In this document: positions 44,075 to 52,554 of the stretch, in pieces
Layout of the letters: every line of letters starts with the position of its first letter
Numbering within the stretch: the stretch's first letter is position 1
DNA from: Nocardia terrae
GTDB taxonomy: Bacteria; Actinomycetota; Actinomycetes; Mycobacteriales; Mycobacteriaceae
Reading direction: 5' to 3'
Length of the DNA stretch: 64,000 nt
Assembly (NCBI RefSeq): GCF_009760405.1
Contig: NZ_WRPP01000002.1
Location: 1-64,000, forward strand
Translations under genes and position numbers: made by a program
The notes under the pieces: model-generated
What the model was told of the DNA's origin: nothing
What the model saw: only the letters and a program-made list of their open reading frames with translations
Databases searched by the model: none

Positions 44075-45631
44075 ATGACCGCCGAAACCCCTGCACGGGA
44101 GCATGATTCGAACACTCGACGGGTACGGTGGCCCGCGGCCGCGGTGGCGGGCGTGCTCGCCGCCGCGACCGTGCTCGCCGTCGGGCACCTGGTGGCCGTG
44201 CTGGTGGATCCGGCGTCCTCGCCGTTCTACGTGCTCGGCGCCACGATGGTCGACCACACCCCACATCAGTTGAAGGACGCGGCGATTCGCCGTTTCGGCA
44301 GTCACGACAAACAGGCCCTGTTCGCGTCCATGGCGGCGGTGATGCTGCTCGGCGCCGCGCTGGCCGGCATCCTCGAACGCCGCCGGCCGCTGGGCAGCGC
44401 CCTGCTGCTGGCGCTCGGCGGTGTGACGATGGCGGCCGCCCTGCAACGGCCCACGGCCACAGGCTGGTTCGCCGTGCCGACGGTGGCGGGCAGCATCGCG
44501 GGCGTGCTGGTGCTGCGTCTGCTGATCGCGGGCAGGCCCACACTGCGCACCCCGGCGGAAGGGGTCTCGCGCCGCCGATTCCTGGTCTCGGCGGCGAGCG
44601 TCGGCGCCGCGGCCGTGGCGGTCACCGTCGTCGCGCGCACCGTGTCGGCCCGGCTGCGTGACGCGGCGGCCGACCGGCTGCGTTTCGTGCTGCCGCGACC
44701 ACAGCGCCCAGCCCCGCCGGTATCACCGCAGGTCGAACCTCGGGTGCCGGGGCTGACGCCGTTCCTGACCTCGAATTCCGCGTTCTACCGTGTCGACACC
44801 GCCCTGCAACTGCCCGCGCAGACCCGCAGCGAATGGCGTCTGCGCATCCACGGCATGGTGGACCGGGCGGTGAGCCTGGACTTCGACACCCTGCTGCGCC
44901 GCGCGCCCGTCGAACGGGTGATCACCTTGACCTGCGTCTCGAACGAGGTGGGCGGCGACCTCGCGGGCACGGCCCGCTGGCTGGGCTACCCGCTGGCCGA
45001 ACTGCTCGCCGAGGCGGGCCCGCACCCGGACGCGGACATGGTGCTCTCACGCAGCATCGACGGATTCACCGCGGGCACACCGCTTTCCGCGCTCACCGAC
45101 GGCCGCGACGCACTGCTGGCCATCGGCATGAACGGCGAACCCCTGCCCCTCGCACACGGCTATCCGGCCCGGATGGTCGTGCCCGGCCTCTACGGGTACG
45201 TGTCCGCCACCAAATGGGTGGTCGATCTGGAGGTGACCCGATTCGATCGGGCCCGCGCCTACTGGACCGAGCGGGGCTGGTCCGACCGCGCGCCCGTCAA
45301 GACCGCCGCACGCATCGACGTGCCCGCCGCCTTCGCCGCCGTCGAGGCGGGCGAGGTCCTCGTCGCCGGGGTCGCCTGGGCCCAGCACCGCGGTGTCACC
45401 GCGGTCGAGGTGCAGGTCGACGATCAACCGTGGCAGTCCGCGGAGCTGGCGGCCGAATACTCCACCGACGCTTGGCGACAGTGGACCTGGCGCTGGCGGG
45501 CGGCCCCCGGAAACCACACCCTGCGCGTGCGCGCCACCGACGCGACCGGCGCGACACAGACCTCGCAGCGCGCCACCCCGTTCCCCGACGGGTCGACCGG
45601 CTGGCACAGCCGTGTGGTGACCGTGCGGTGA
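44075..45631 (+). CDS. Membrane-bound molybdopterin oxidoreductase (sulfite-oxidase family)
   Basis: The 518 residues comprise about five N-terminal helices (20-190), a twin-Arg-like SRRRFLVSAASVGAAAVAV, and a sulfite-oxidase-type Moco domain (about 225-420). The Mo-ligating cysteine lies in VITLTCVSNEVGGD, with GYPARMVVPGLYGY downstream, and a C-terminal Mo-Co dimerisation Ig-like domain. It follows the fasciclin gene by 11 bp and is probably co-transcribed. Such membrane forms act as reductases or oxidases of unknown substrates, possibly for oxidised methionine or sulfoxides. A role in envelope redox stress fits the SigK context. Confidence 0.88.
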   Translation: MTAETPAREHDSNTRRVRWPAAAVAGVLAAATVLAVGHLVAVLVDPASSPFYVLGATMVDHTPHQLKDAAIRRFGSHDKQALFASMAAVMLLGAALAGILERRRPLGSALLLALGGVTMAAALQRPTATGWFAVPTVAGSIAGVLVLRLLIAGRPTLRTPAEGVSRRRFLVSAASVGAAAVAVTVVARTVSARLRDAAADRLRFVLPRPQRPAPPVSPQVEPRVPGLTPFLTSNSAFYRVDTALQLPAQTRSEWRLRIHGMVDRAVSLDFDTLLRRAPVERVITLTCVSNEVGGDLAGTARWLGYPLAELLAEAGPHPDADMVLSRSIDGFTAGTPLSALTDGRDALLAIGMNGEPLPLAHGYPARMVVPGLYGYVSATKWVVDLEVTRFDRARAYWTERGWSDRAPVKTAARIDVPAAFAAVEAGEVLVAGVAWAQHRGVTAVEVQVDDQPWQSAELAAEYSTDAWRQWTWRWRAAPGNHTLRVRATDATGATQTSQRATPFPDGSTGWHSRVVTVR

Positions 45632-45649
45632 GCGAAAAATCCGCCGAGT

Positions 45650-45683
45650 GACCAAACCTTGCCCCGCACCTGCGCGAAACCCT
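45650..45683 (+). promoter_or_regulatory. ECF-type promoter motif ahead of second sigma gene
   Basis: GACCAAACCT, 12 bases, GCGCGAAACCCT: both blocks are identical to the motif at 43231-43264. It precedes the second SigK-type sigma gene by about 185 bp, suggesting control by SigK or by itself. Confidence 0.75.
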
Positions 45684-45868
45684 GTCGTGCCCGACTGAGC
45701 GATCCGGGCGCAAAGGGTGCTCGACGCCCGTTCGAGCGAGGTGGCCGGAAATCCACAGTCCCGACCCGAGACCGGCCACCTCGTCGGAAGACCGACCAGG
45801 CCCTCCGGCTCGCGATGCCGACCGCATCGCGAATACCGGTGGCGGCAAACGATTGTGGAGGGACGCTC

Positions 45869-46549
45869 GTGGACCAGGACGATCCGCCTATGCTCCGGCC
45901 GACCCGATACTCGAGCGAAACCGATGGCTATCCGGTCGAAATCGACGACACCGCTGTCCGGGCCTGTCCGATGCGCACGGAGCGAAGTCCCGACAACGGG
46001 CGGATCCTGACTCACCTGATCGGCGAGATCGCCGGTGGGAACCGCGACGCCTTCACCGAGTTCTATCGGATGACCAGCCATCGGGTCTTCGGTCTGGCGC
46101 TGCGCATGCTGTACAGCCCGGAGACGGCCGAGGAAGTGACCCAGGAGGTGTACCTGCAGGTCTGGTCCGTGGCCGAGCGTTTCGACCAGCGCCTGTCCAC
46201 ACCGATCGGGTGGCTGATGATGCTGACCCATCGGCGGTCGGTCGACCGGGTGCGGAGCATTTGTTCGGCGACCGGACGCGATATCGTCTACGGCCGAACG
46301 CATATGGATCGCGAACGCGATGTCGTGGTCGAGGCCGTGGAGGAGCGCCACGATCGGCGCGCGGTCCTGCACTGCCTGGAAACGCTCACCGAATTGCAGC
46401 GCGAGACCATCACGCTGGCCTATTACGGCGGACTCAGCTATCCCGATGTGGCCGATCGGTTGGGAAAGCCGGTCGCGACGATCAAGTCCCGGATCCGGGG
46501 CGGACTCGAGCGTCTTCGCACCTGCCTGGCGGGAGGCGACCACCGATGA
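45869..46549 (+). CDS. Second SigK-type ECF sigma factor
   Basis: A 226-residue ECF sigma factor clearly paralogous to SigK: EFYRMTSHRVFGLALRML, TQEVYLQVW, PIGWLMMLTHRRSVDRVR, and region 4 LTELQRETITLAYYGGLSYPDVADRLG. GTG 45869 has GGAGGG at good spacing. No anti-sigma gene is adjacent: the next gene is on the other strand. It may be held by RskA or an unlinked factor, or act as an amplifier of the SigK response. A copy of the shared promoter-like motif lies upstream. Confidence 0.9.
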   Translation: MDQDDPPMLRPTRYSSETDGYPVEIDDTAVRACPMRTERSPDNGRILTHLIGEIAGGNRDAFTEFYRMTSHRVFGLALRMLYSPETAEEVTQEVYLQVWSVAERFDQRLSTPIGWLMMLTHRRSVDRVRSICSATGRDIVYGRTHMDRERDVVVEAVEERHDRRAVLHCLETLTELQRETITLAYYGGLSYPDVADRLGKPVATIKSRIRGGLERLRTCLAGGDHR

Positions 46550-46585
46550 CGATCACCGGCGGTCCTTTGTGAGCTTTCGGGAGGT

Positions 46586-47518
46586 TCAGTCCGCGGTGTC
46601 GGTCACCGTGAGGACGACGGTGCCCGCTTCGTGTCCCAGGTCGACGTAGCGGTGGGCTTCGACGATCTGGTCCAGGGTGTAGCGGCGGTCGATGATCGGG
46701 CGCAGTTGGGCCTCGGCTGTCAACTGGCCCAACAGGATCAGGTCCGCGGCGTGGAACTGCGGGGTGCCGTGGTCGATGGCGACGTAGGCGCCGTGTGGGG
46801 CGAGGGCGGCTCGGCAGCGGGCGGGGGAGGGCGGTCCGACTCGATCGCCGACGGCGATGATGATGATGTCGTACTGGACTCCGCGGGGCAGGAAATCACC
46901 GGCGGTGTAGTCGATCACGGTGTCGGCGCCGAGGGCTTCGACCAGGCCCAGGTGCTTCGGCCCGCAGACGCCGGTGACCTCGGCTCCGAAATGTTTGGCC
47001 AGTTGGACCGTGGCGGTCCCGACGGCTCCGGATGCGCCGTACACCAGTACCTTGTGGTGGAAGGCGATGCCGCCCTTGCGAAGTAGATGCATTGCCAGCA
47101 GACCGCCGTAGGGTATGGCCGCCGCTCGGACATGGTCCAGGCTGGCCGGTTCGGGGGCGAGGATGCCGTCCTGCGGCATGCACTTGTATGCGGCGTAGGC
47201 GCCGAATCGTTCTCGATCGAGGCCGTAAACCCTGTCTCCCACCTGGAAATCGGTGACGGCGCTGCCCACTGCGTCGATCTCACCGGCCAGCACCATGCCG
47301 AGTACGGGTTGCCGGGGTTTGGTCAGGCCCAGCGCGAGTCTCGCCTGGATCCATTTCGACCGGGGCAGCCGGAAGCCGCGCACGAGGCAGTCGCTCGAGG
47401 TCACCGCGGTCGCGTGCACCTTGACGCGCACCTCGTCCGGTTGCGGTACCGGTTCTTCGATCTCGGCGAGTTCGAGCACGTCCGGCGGACCGTATCGAGT
47501 GCACACCACGGCCTTCAA
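46586..47518 (-). CDS. MDR-family NAD(P)H oxidoreductase
   Basis: A 310-residue quinone-oxidoreductase-like alcohol dehydrogenase: KAVVCTRYGPPDVLEL start, GMVLAGEIDAVGSAVTDFQVGDRVYG and nucleotide motif YGASGAVGTATVQLAKHFGAEVTGV. The zinc-binding residues of classic alcohol dehydrogenases are absent, so it probably acts on enones or quinones. TTG 47518 overlaps the stop of the epimerase-like gene (TTGA), so the two form an operon. Substrate unknown. Confidence 0.88.
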   Translation of the reverse strand: MKAVVCTRYGPPDVLELAEIEEPVPQPDEVRVKVHATAVTSSDCLVRGFRLPRSKWIQARLALGLTKPRQPVLGMVLAGEIDAVGSAVTDFQVGDRVYGLDRERFGAYAAYKCMPQDGILAPEPASLDHVRAAAIPYGGLLAMHLLRKGGIAFHHKVLVYGASGAVGTATVQLAKHFGAEVTGVCGPKHLGLVEALGADTVIDYTAGDFLPRGVQYDIIIIAVGDRVGPPSPARCRAALAPHGAYVAIDHGTPQFHAADLILLGQLTAEAQLRPIIDRRYTLDQIVEAHRYVDLGHEAGTVVLTVTDTAD

Positions 47519-48516
47519 AGCTCTGCCCCCACGCGCGGGGTGCGGTCGAGCCGGCCGGTGGCGACGAAGAATTCGACGAGGTCCCGAATGGTTTCGGCGG
47601 CCGGGCGGGCGCGGTAGCCGAGTTCGGCCCTCGCCTTGGCGCCGTCGACGATCGGGGTGGCGCGCAGTGCGGCCAGCGAGGCGCGGCTGACCAGATCGGA
47701 GCCGAACACCGCGCCGATCGGCTCGGCGATCGGCGTGATCGCCTCGACCAGGCGCAGCGGCAGCCCGAACCACGGGCCGCGCCGGCCGGTCGCGTTCGCG
47801 GCGAGCCGGCAGGCCGCGAGCATTCGTGTCATGTGCCCGGGCAGCAGGTAGTTCTCGCCGGTGCGCCCCTTGTCGGCGGCCGCGATCAGCCCGTCGGCGA
47901 CATCGCGGACGTCGACGAGGTCGAAGGTTCCGTCGACCATCATCGGCACCCGTCCGCGCGCGGCGTCGCGCAAGATCGCGTTGATGCGCGACAAGCCGTA
48001 GTCGACCGGGCCGTAGACACCGGTGGGATTGCAGATCACCGCGTCCAGCCCACTGTCGATCACCGAGTGCAACTCGACCTCGCCCTGCCATTTGGAGCGG
48101 TCGTACACCGGCAGTCCGGGATCGGTGGATCGCGGAGCCGACTCGTCGATGCGGCCGCCGCACCGGTGCTGGTCGAAGGAATGGATCGAGCTGCAGTGCA
48201 CCATGCGCCGTACCCCGGCCGCCGCCGCGGCCTCGGCGACAGTTCGGACGCCCTGGGTATTGACCTTCCAAGCGCGGTCATCCCGATGCGCCAGCGTGAT
48301 CACCGCCGCCAGGTGATACACCACCTCGGCCCCGTCCAGCGCCGCGCGCATCCGCACCGGATCCAGCACATCCGCGCGGGCCCATGAAACCCCTTCTCGC
48401 GGTGGCCCGTCCGGTATTTTCCGATCGAGCGCGACAACCTCGTGCCGTGACTCGACCAGTCGATCGACGAGGTTCACGCCCAGAAATCCGGATGCGCCGG
48501 TAACGGCAACTCGCAT
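47515..48516 (-). CDS. NAD-dependent epimerase/dehydratase (extended SDR)
   Basis: A 333-residue extended SDR with VAVTGASGFLGVNLVDRL, the CSSIHSF strand-5 serine region, and the catalytic VYDRSKWQGE (YxxxK). NPTGVYGP and a GRTGENYLLPG segment fit members acting on sterol-like or acyl substrates or NDP-sugars. ATG 48516 is preceded by a GGGG site. It is co-transcribed with the MDR oxidoreductase downstream. It may be a dihydroflavonol-reductase-like enzyme; the substrate cannot be assigned. Confidence 0.88.
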   Translation of the reverse strand: MRVAVTGASGFLGVNLVDRLVESRHEVVALDRKIPDGPPREGVSWARADVLDPVRMRAALDGAEVVYHLAAVITLAHRDDRAWKVNTQGVRTVAEAAAAAGVRRMVHCSSIHSFDQHRCGGRIDESAPRSTDPGLPVYDRSKWQGEVELHSVIDSGLDAVICNPTGVYGPVDYGLSRINAILRDAARGRVPMMVDGTFDLVDVRDVADGLIAAADKGRTGENYLLPGHMTRMLAACRLAANATGRRGPWFGLPLRLVEAITPIAEPIGAVFGSDLVSRASLAALRATPIVDGAKARAELGYRARPAAETIRDLVEFFVATGRLDRTPRVGAEL

Positions 48517-48993
48517 GTGCCGCACCCCATTTCCCTCGATGAAATCGCTATCGGCAGGTGCTCGACAAAGCTTCTTCCAGCGTCACACCCCGCTGCCGCT
48601 CTCGACAGGTCCGGTGGTCGTCCGCCCAGGAGCCATTGGTCCCTTCCCTGCCGGATGAGCCCTTTCGGTAAGGCGATTGAAATATGCGGGGGTCAGGGTG
48701 GGGCAACGCGCACCCCCGCCGCGACACACGGTGAGGACACGGAATGCGGTACTCCACGGAGGCCGGGACCACCGGCATACGGCTCGCCGCATCCCATCCG
48801 GCCTGGTCGATTGTGGTTCCGACGGTGGGGTCGGCATCGATGGGCAATCGGTGCCCAACGTTCGATGGGGCAGCACCGACATTCCCGTGCTGCCGGGTGA
48901 GCGCGTGATCGCCATTGCGCCGCAAGGACTCGGGAAAGTGGCTGTGCGAGCACGTGTTCCGGTCCACTTTTCCTCGCCGGGACGGTCGGTGGT
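48517..48993. other. Intergenic region without a recognised gene
   Basis: This 477-bp gap lies between the epimerase-like gene start and the PucR stop, both on the minus strand. Open frames exist on both strands but none shows a family match, a plausible ribosome-binding site and natural composition together. It probably contains the epimerase promoter. A degenerated gene cannot be excluded. Confidence 0.5.
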
Positions 48994-50181
48994 TCATACC
49001 GCGCGGTTTTCGTGTGCCTCGAGCTCTCGGCCGAGCAGGGCGAGCGCGGCGCGGGAAATGCCTTCGGTATCGGTGAGATCCAAACCGGATACGCGGTGGA
49101 TGCGCCGCAGCCGGTTGGTGACGCTGTTGGGGTGGACGCCGAGGCGATCCGCGGTGCGCCCGCGATCGAGCCCGCAATCGAGGTAGGCGCGCAGGGCGTC
49201 GAGCAGGTCGGGATGGCGTTCCAGCGGTGAGAGCGACGCGATGAGGTGGTCGCGCGCGGTGCCGGGCCGGGTCAGTTGGTATTCCACCGCGAGGTCCGCC
49301 ATCCGGTACAACCCGGGCGGGCGTCGCAGTGTTCGGGCCAGCTCCAACAGTTCGTAGGCTTGCGCGGCCAGTGTCGGGATGTCTTCGACCGGGCCCGCGA
49401 CGACGGCGGCGGTGAGCGGTACCGCCGCGGCCCCGGTCAAGAGGTCGAAGGCTTCCGGTGTGGTGATGACGGCTCCCTCGACCGCGCGTCCGACCGGGTC
49501 GTGGTTGGGCACGAGGATGATTCCGCCCGCCGCGCTCAGCAGCGCGAGCGTATGCGAGCCGAGGACGGGTGGCAGCGCGGCCTGGAGGCGGTTCAGTTTG
49601 CGTCGTGCGCTGATCTCCGCGTGCAGACGGGTGCCGTTCTCGCTGGCGTGACGCGGAATATGGAGTGCCACAACCTCATAGGTCTGGGCCAGTGGAATGT
49701 GGGCGCGCAGGTCCATCGCGAGCCGTCGCTGCCCGCTGAGCAGGGCCACGATGCTCGCTTGTGCGGCGGTCTGGTGTTCGCGCGCGGTGAGACGGTGTTC
49801 CTGCACGTAGCCGGATGCGGTCGCGACGGTGGCGACCTCGAGCAGTCTCATCACCGAGTACACCTCGCCGGTCGGTTTCGTTGCGGCGGACGACGATTGC
49901 GGATCCAGTTCTCTGAGACCGCGGCGGGCCGTCTCGTGCAGCGCCCCCAGCAGGCCCTCGAGCGGGATGCCCTCGCGGGCGATCTCGGCTCCGGTCTCCG
50001 CGAGTTTGGCCACCGGGATTCTCGCCTGATCGGCGGTGGCGTCAAGTGCGTGGATGCCGAGCCGAAGGCATTCGCGCACTATGGAATCCAGGTCGTCGGG
50101 CAGCGCCAGGTCGTCGCGCTGATCGGTGATGTGGTCGAGAAACCGCGTCATGAAGGTGGTTCGGACGGATCCTCCGGTCAT
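48994..50181 (-). CDS. PucR-family regulator 1
   Basis: A 395-residue regulator with an N-terminal helical domain, a central GGDEF-like module (LAMDLRAHIPLAQTYEVVALHIP onward), and a C-terminal PucR HTH (LRAYLDCGLDRGRTADRLGVHPNSVTNRLRRI). Such actinobacterial proteins regulate purine, amino-acid or fatty-acid genes. ATG 50181 is chosen for start. It lies downstream of the acyl-CoA synthetase fusion and has a paralogue on its other side, so it likely controls this locus. Confidence 0.88.
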   Translation of the reverse strand: MTGGSVRTTFMTRFLDHITDQRDDLALPDDLDSIVRECLRLGIHALDATADQARIPVAKLAETGAEIAREGIPLEGLLGALHETARRGLRELDPQSSSAATKPTGEVYSVMRLLEVATVATASGYVQEHRLTAREHQTAAQASIVALLSGQRRLAMDLRAHIPLAQTYEVVALHIPRHASENGTRLHAEISARRKLNRLQAALPPVLGSHTLALLSAAGGIILVPNHDPVGRAVEGAVITTPEAFDLLTGAAAVPLTAAVVAGPVEDIPTLAAQAYELLELARTLRRPPGLYRMADLAVEYQLTRPGTARDHLIASLSPLERHPDLLDALRAYLDCGLDRGRTADRLGVHPNSVTNRLRRIHRVSGLDLTDTEGISRAALALLGRELEAHENRAV

Positions 50182-50323
50182 CGGGCACACTCCAACGGTT
50201 CGTGCGAGAAGGTGGCCACCAGGCTATGTTCCGGTCGATCGACCAAGTTGAATTCGCTTGGCCTTGTGGACAATTAACGAAAGAATCGAATGGCGGTGAG
50301 GAAAGGGCACAGTCGGCGGCCCC

Positions 50324-52387
50324 TCACGGCGTCGAGCCCTGTGTGGTGCCGGTCAGCAGCCATTTGAGGACCTTGCCGGTTTCGCCGCGGGGCAGCGCGG
50401 TGAGAAACACGATGTCGCGGGGCACGCTGAATCGGCTCAGCCGGTTGCGAATGTAGCCGCGGACCATGTCCGGATCCAGGCCGGACCCTTCGCGTTCGAC
50501 GATGAACGCGACCAGGCGCTGGCCGAATTCGCGATCGGGCACGCCGACCACCGCCACCTCGCTGATCTGCGGCAGATGCGACAGCGCCTCCTCCACCGGC
50601 CGGGGAAAGACGTTCTCCCCGCCGGAGATGATCATCTCGTCGTCGCGGCCCGCGATGAACAGCCGCCCCGCCGCGTCGAGGTAGCCGAGGTCGCCGGTAT
50701 CGAGCAGGCCGTCGACCTCGTCCGGCGGCGGACAGTTCACGTAGCCGTCGAAGAGCATGTGGTTGCCGACGTAGATGCGCCCGGTCGCGCCGATGGGCAC
50801 CGGTCGCCGATCCGGGCCCAGGACGGCCAGCTTCGTGCCCAGCGGCGGCCGGCCCGCCGTGGTCGGGGAGATGCGCAGATCGTCGGGTGTGGCGATGGTC
50901 GCCCAGGACACCTCGGTCGAGCCGTACACGTTGTAGAGGATGTCGCCGAAGGCGTCCATGAAGCGCAGCACGGTCGCACCGGCAAGGGGCGCACCGCAAC
51001 TGACGACCACCCGCAGACTCGAGGTGTCGTAGCGGTCGCGGATGTGGTCGGGCAGATCGAGCAGGCGCTGCACCATCGTGGGAACCACGATCAGGACCGC
51101 GGCGCGCAGCTCGGCGATCCGGCGCAGGCAATCGGCGGCATCGAATTCCTCGGCGAGCACGACACTGTCGCGCAATGCGGTGCTCAATTGCAGTGCCGCC
51201 AAACCCCAGGTGTGGAACAGCGGCGCGGCGATGAGCATGGTCTCGTTCACCCGCAACGGGATTCGCGACAGCAGCGCGGCGATCGTCGCGAAACCCTTGG
51301 CGTGCGGACGGCGCGCGCCCTTCGGGGTGCCGCTGGTCCCACTGGTCAGGACGATCAGGCGACCGTGCCGCGTGGGTTGCGGGAACCCGGCTTCGTCCGC
51401 CTCGATCAGATCGTCGATGCCGGTCCGGCCGGGTATCGTTCCCCGATCCGTACGGATCCGCCGGATATCCGAATGCAGGTAGTGCACAAGGGGTTCGAGG
51501 GAGCTGTCGACGAACAGGCATTCGAGCCGATGCCGCTGCACGATGTCCTCGATACGCCGCGCCGACAGGCCCGCGTTGAGCAGCACGACGTCGATGCCGA
51601 GTTTGCCCGCGGCGACCATGGTCTCGACCGCCCCGGCATGATTGAGCGCGAGCAGTCCGACCGCGTCACCGGCGTGCAGGCCCAGTCCCGCCATCGCGCC
51701 CGCCAATCGCTGACTGCGCGTGTGGATCTCGTGGTAGGTCCGGTCGCCGTGGCGGTCGTGGACGGCGACCCGGTCGGGTGAGTGCGCCGCGCCCGCCGCG
51801 TAGCCGCCCGCGAGATTGAACCCCCACTTCGCGACCTCGCCGAGTTGCCGCACACTGCGGTCGGGTCGTGCCGCGGCGACGACGCCGGTCGAGACGATCC
51901 GCTGGGCGACGCGCAGACGACTGCGCAGCGGCGAGTTCTCGCCGTTGTCCACCACCGATGCCGCCGTGCCGGACACCAGATCGGCGAGCCGGTGCAATGC
52001 CCGCACGGTCCAGTCCGTCACCGCCGAAATCGATAGCCCGGCGATCGCGGGATGAACGCGGCCGGGCGCGAAATAGGTGACCGTGACCCGGGTTCGGTCC
52101 GCGTCGCCGCGGAAGCGGATCAGCCCGAAACTGCCGAGCTGCGGGCACTGCACCTCGAAGTCCTCGCCGCGGCCGAGGCGCATCGTCACGGTGAGCGTGC
52201 GCAGCCCCGCTCGGGGCGTGCCGATTCGGAACTGCCAGACCGGGTGTCCGTCCCCGGCCTCGACCTGCTCGCACGCGCCGATTCCGGCGAAAATTCTCGG
52301 GTACACCTGCGGATCCATCAGCAGGTCCCGAATCGGTTGTTGCGCGACCGGCAATTCGACGGTCACGTCTATGATCTCGGCTACCAC
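50324..52387 (-). CDS. SRPBCC-acyl-CoA synthetase fusion
   Basis: About 687 residues. Residues 1-165 look like an SRPBCC/START-type lipid-binding domain (AEIIDVTVELPVAQQPI, YFAPGRVHPAIAGLS). Residues about 200-680 are an AMP-forming acyl-CoA synthetase with LTSGTSGTPKGARRP near 345, VYGSTEVSWATI, DTGDLGYLD, ISGGENVFPR and the catalytic-lysine end GETGKVLKW. It should activate a carboxylic acid to its CoA thioester via an adenylate. FadD proteins rarely carry an SRPBCC domain; it may present a hydrophobic acid. GTG 52387 is the likely start. PucR regulators flank it on both sides. Confidence 0.85.
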   Translation of the reverse strand: MVAEIIDVTVELPVAQQPIRDLLMDPQVYPRIFAGIGACEQVEAGDGHPVWQFRIGTPRAGLRTLTVTMRLGRGEDFEVQCPQLGSFGLIRFRGDADRTRVTVTYFAPGRVHPAIAGLSISAVTDWTVRALHRLADLVSGTAASVVDNGENSPLRSRLRVAQRIVSTGVVAAARPDRSVRQLGEVAKWGFNLAGGYAAGAAHSPDRVAVHDRHGDRTYHEIHTRSQRLAGAMAGLGLHAGDAVGLLALNHAGAVETMVAAGKLGIDVVLLNAGLSARRIEDIVQRHRLECLFVDSSLEPLVHYLHSDIRRIRTDRGTIPGRTGIDDLIEADEAGFPQPTRHGRLIVLTSGTSGTPKGARRPHAKGFATIAALLSRIPLRVNETMLIAAPLFHTWGLAALQLSTALRDSVVLAEEFDAADCLRRIAELRAAVLIVVPTMVQRLLDLPDHIRDRYDTSSLRVVVSCGAPLAGATVLRFMDAFGDILYNVYGSTEVSWATIATPDDLRISPTTAGRPPLGTKLAVLGPDRRPVPIGATGRIYVGNHMLFDGYVNCPPPDEVDGLLDTGDLGYLDAAGRLFIAGRDDEMIISGGENVFPRPVEEALSHLPQISEVAVVGVPDREFGQRLVAFIVEREGSGLDPDMVRGYIRNRLSRFSVPRDIVFLTALPRGETGKVLKWLLTGTTQGSTP

Positions 52388-52554
52388 AATCTCGCGGTTC
52401 TGACGGGCCGATCGAATCGGGTCGCATCGGCGGGAATCGAGTCGCCGTCGCGGGTGGGTACACACCGGGAGGGAATCGGGCAGGGGTACCCGGTGTGTAC
52501 CTGGCGCGGACGACGTTGTCCACAGCCCGCTGCGGAGTTGCGGGCGAGTTCAGC

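Noticed and set aside
48677..49186. Plus-strand frame in the gap before PucR regulator 1
   Set aside because: It overlaps the PucR C-terminus, has no ribosome-binding site and shows no family pattern.
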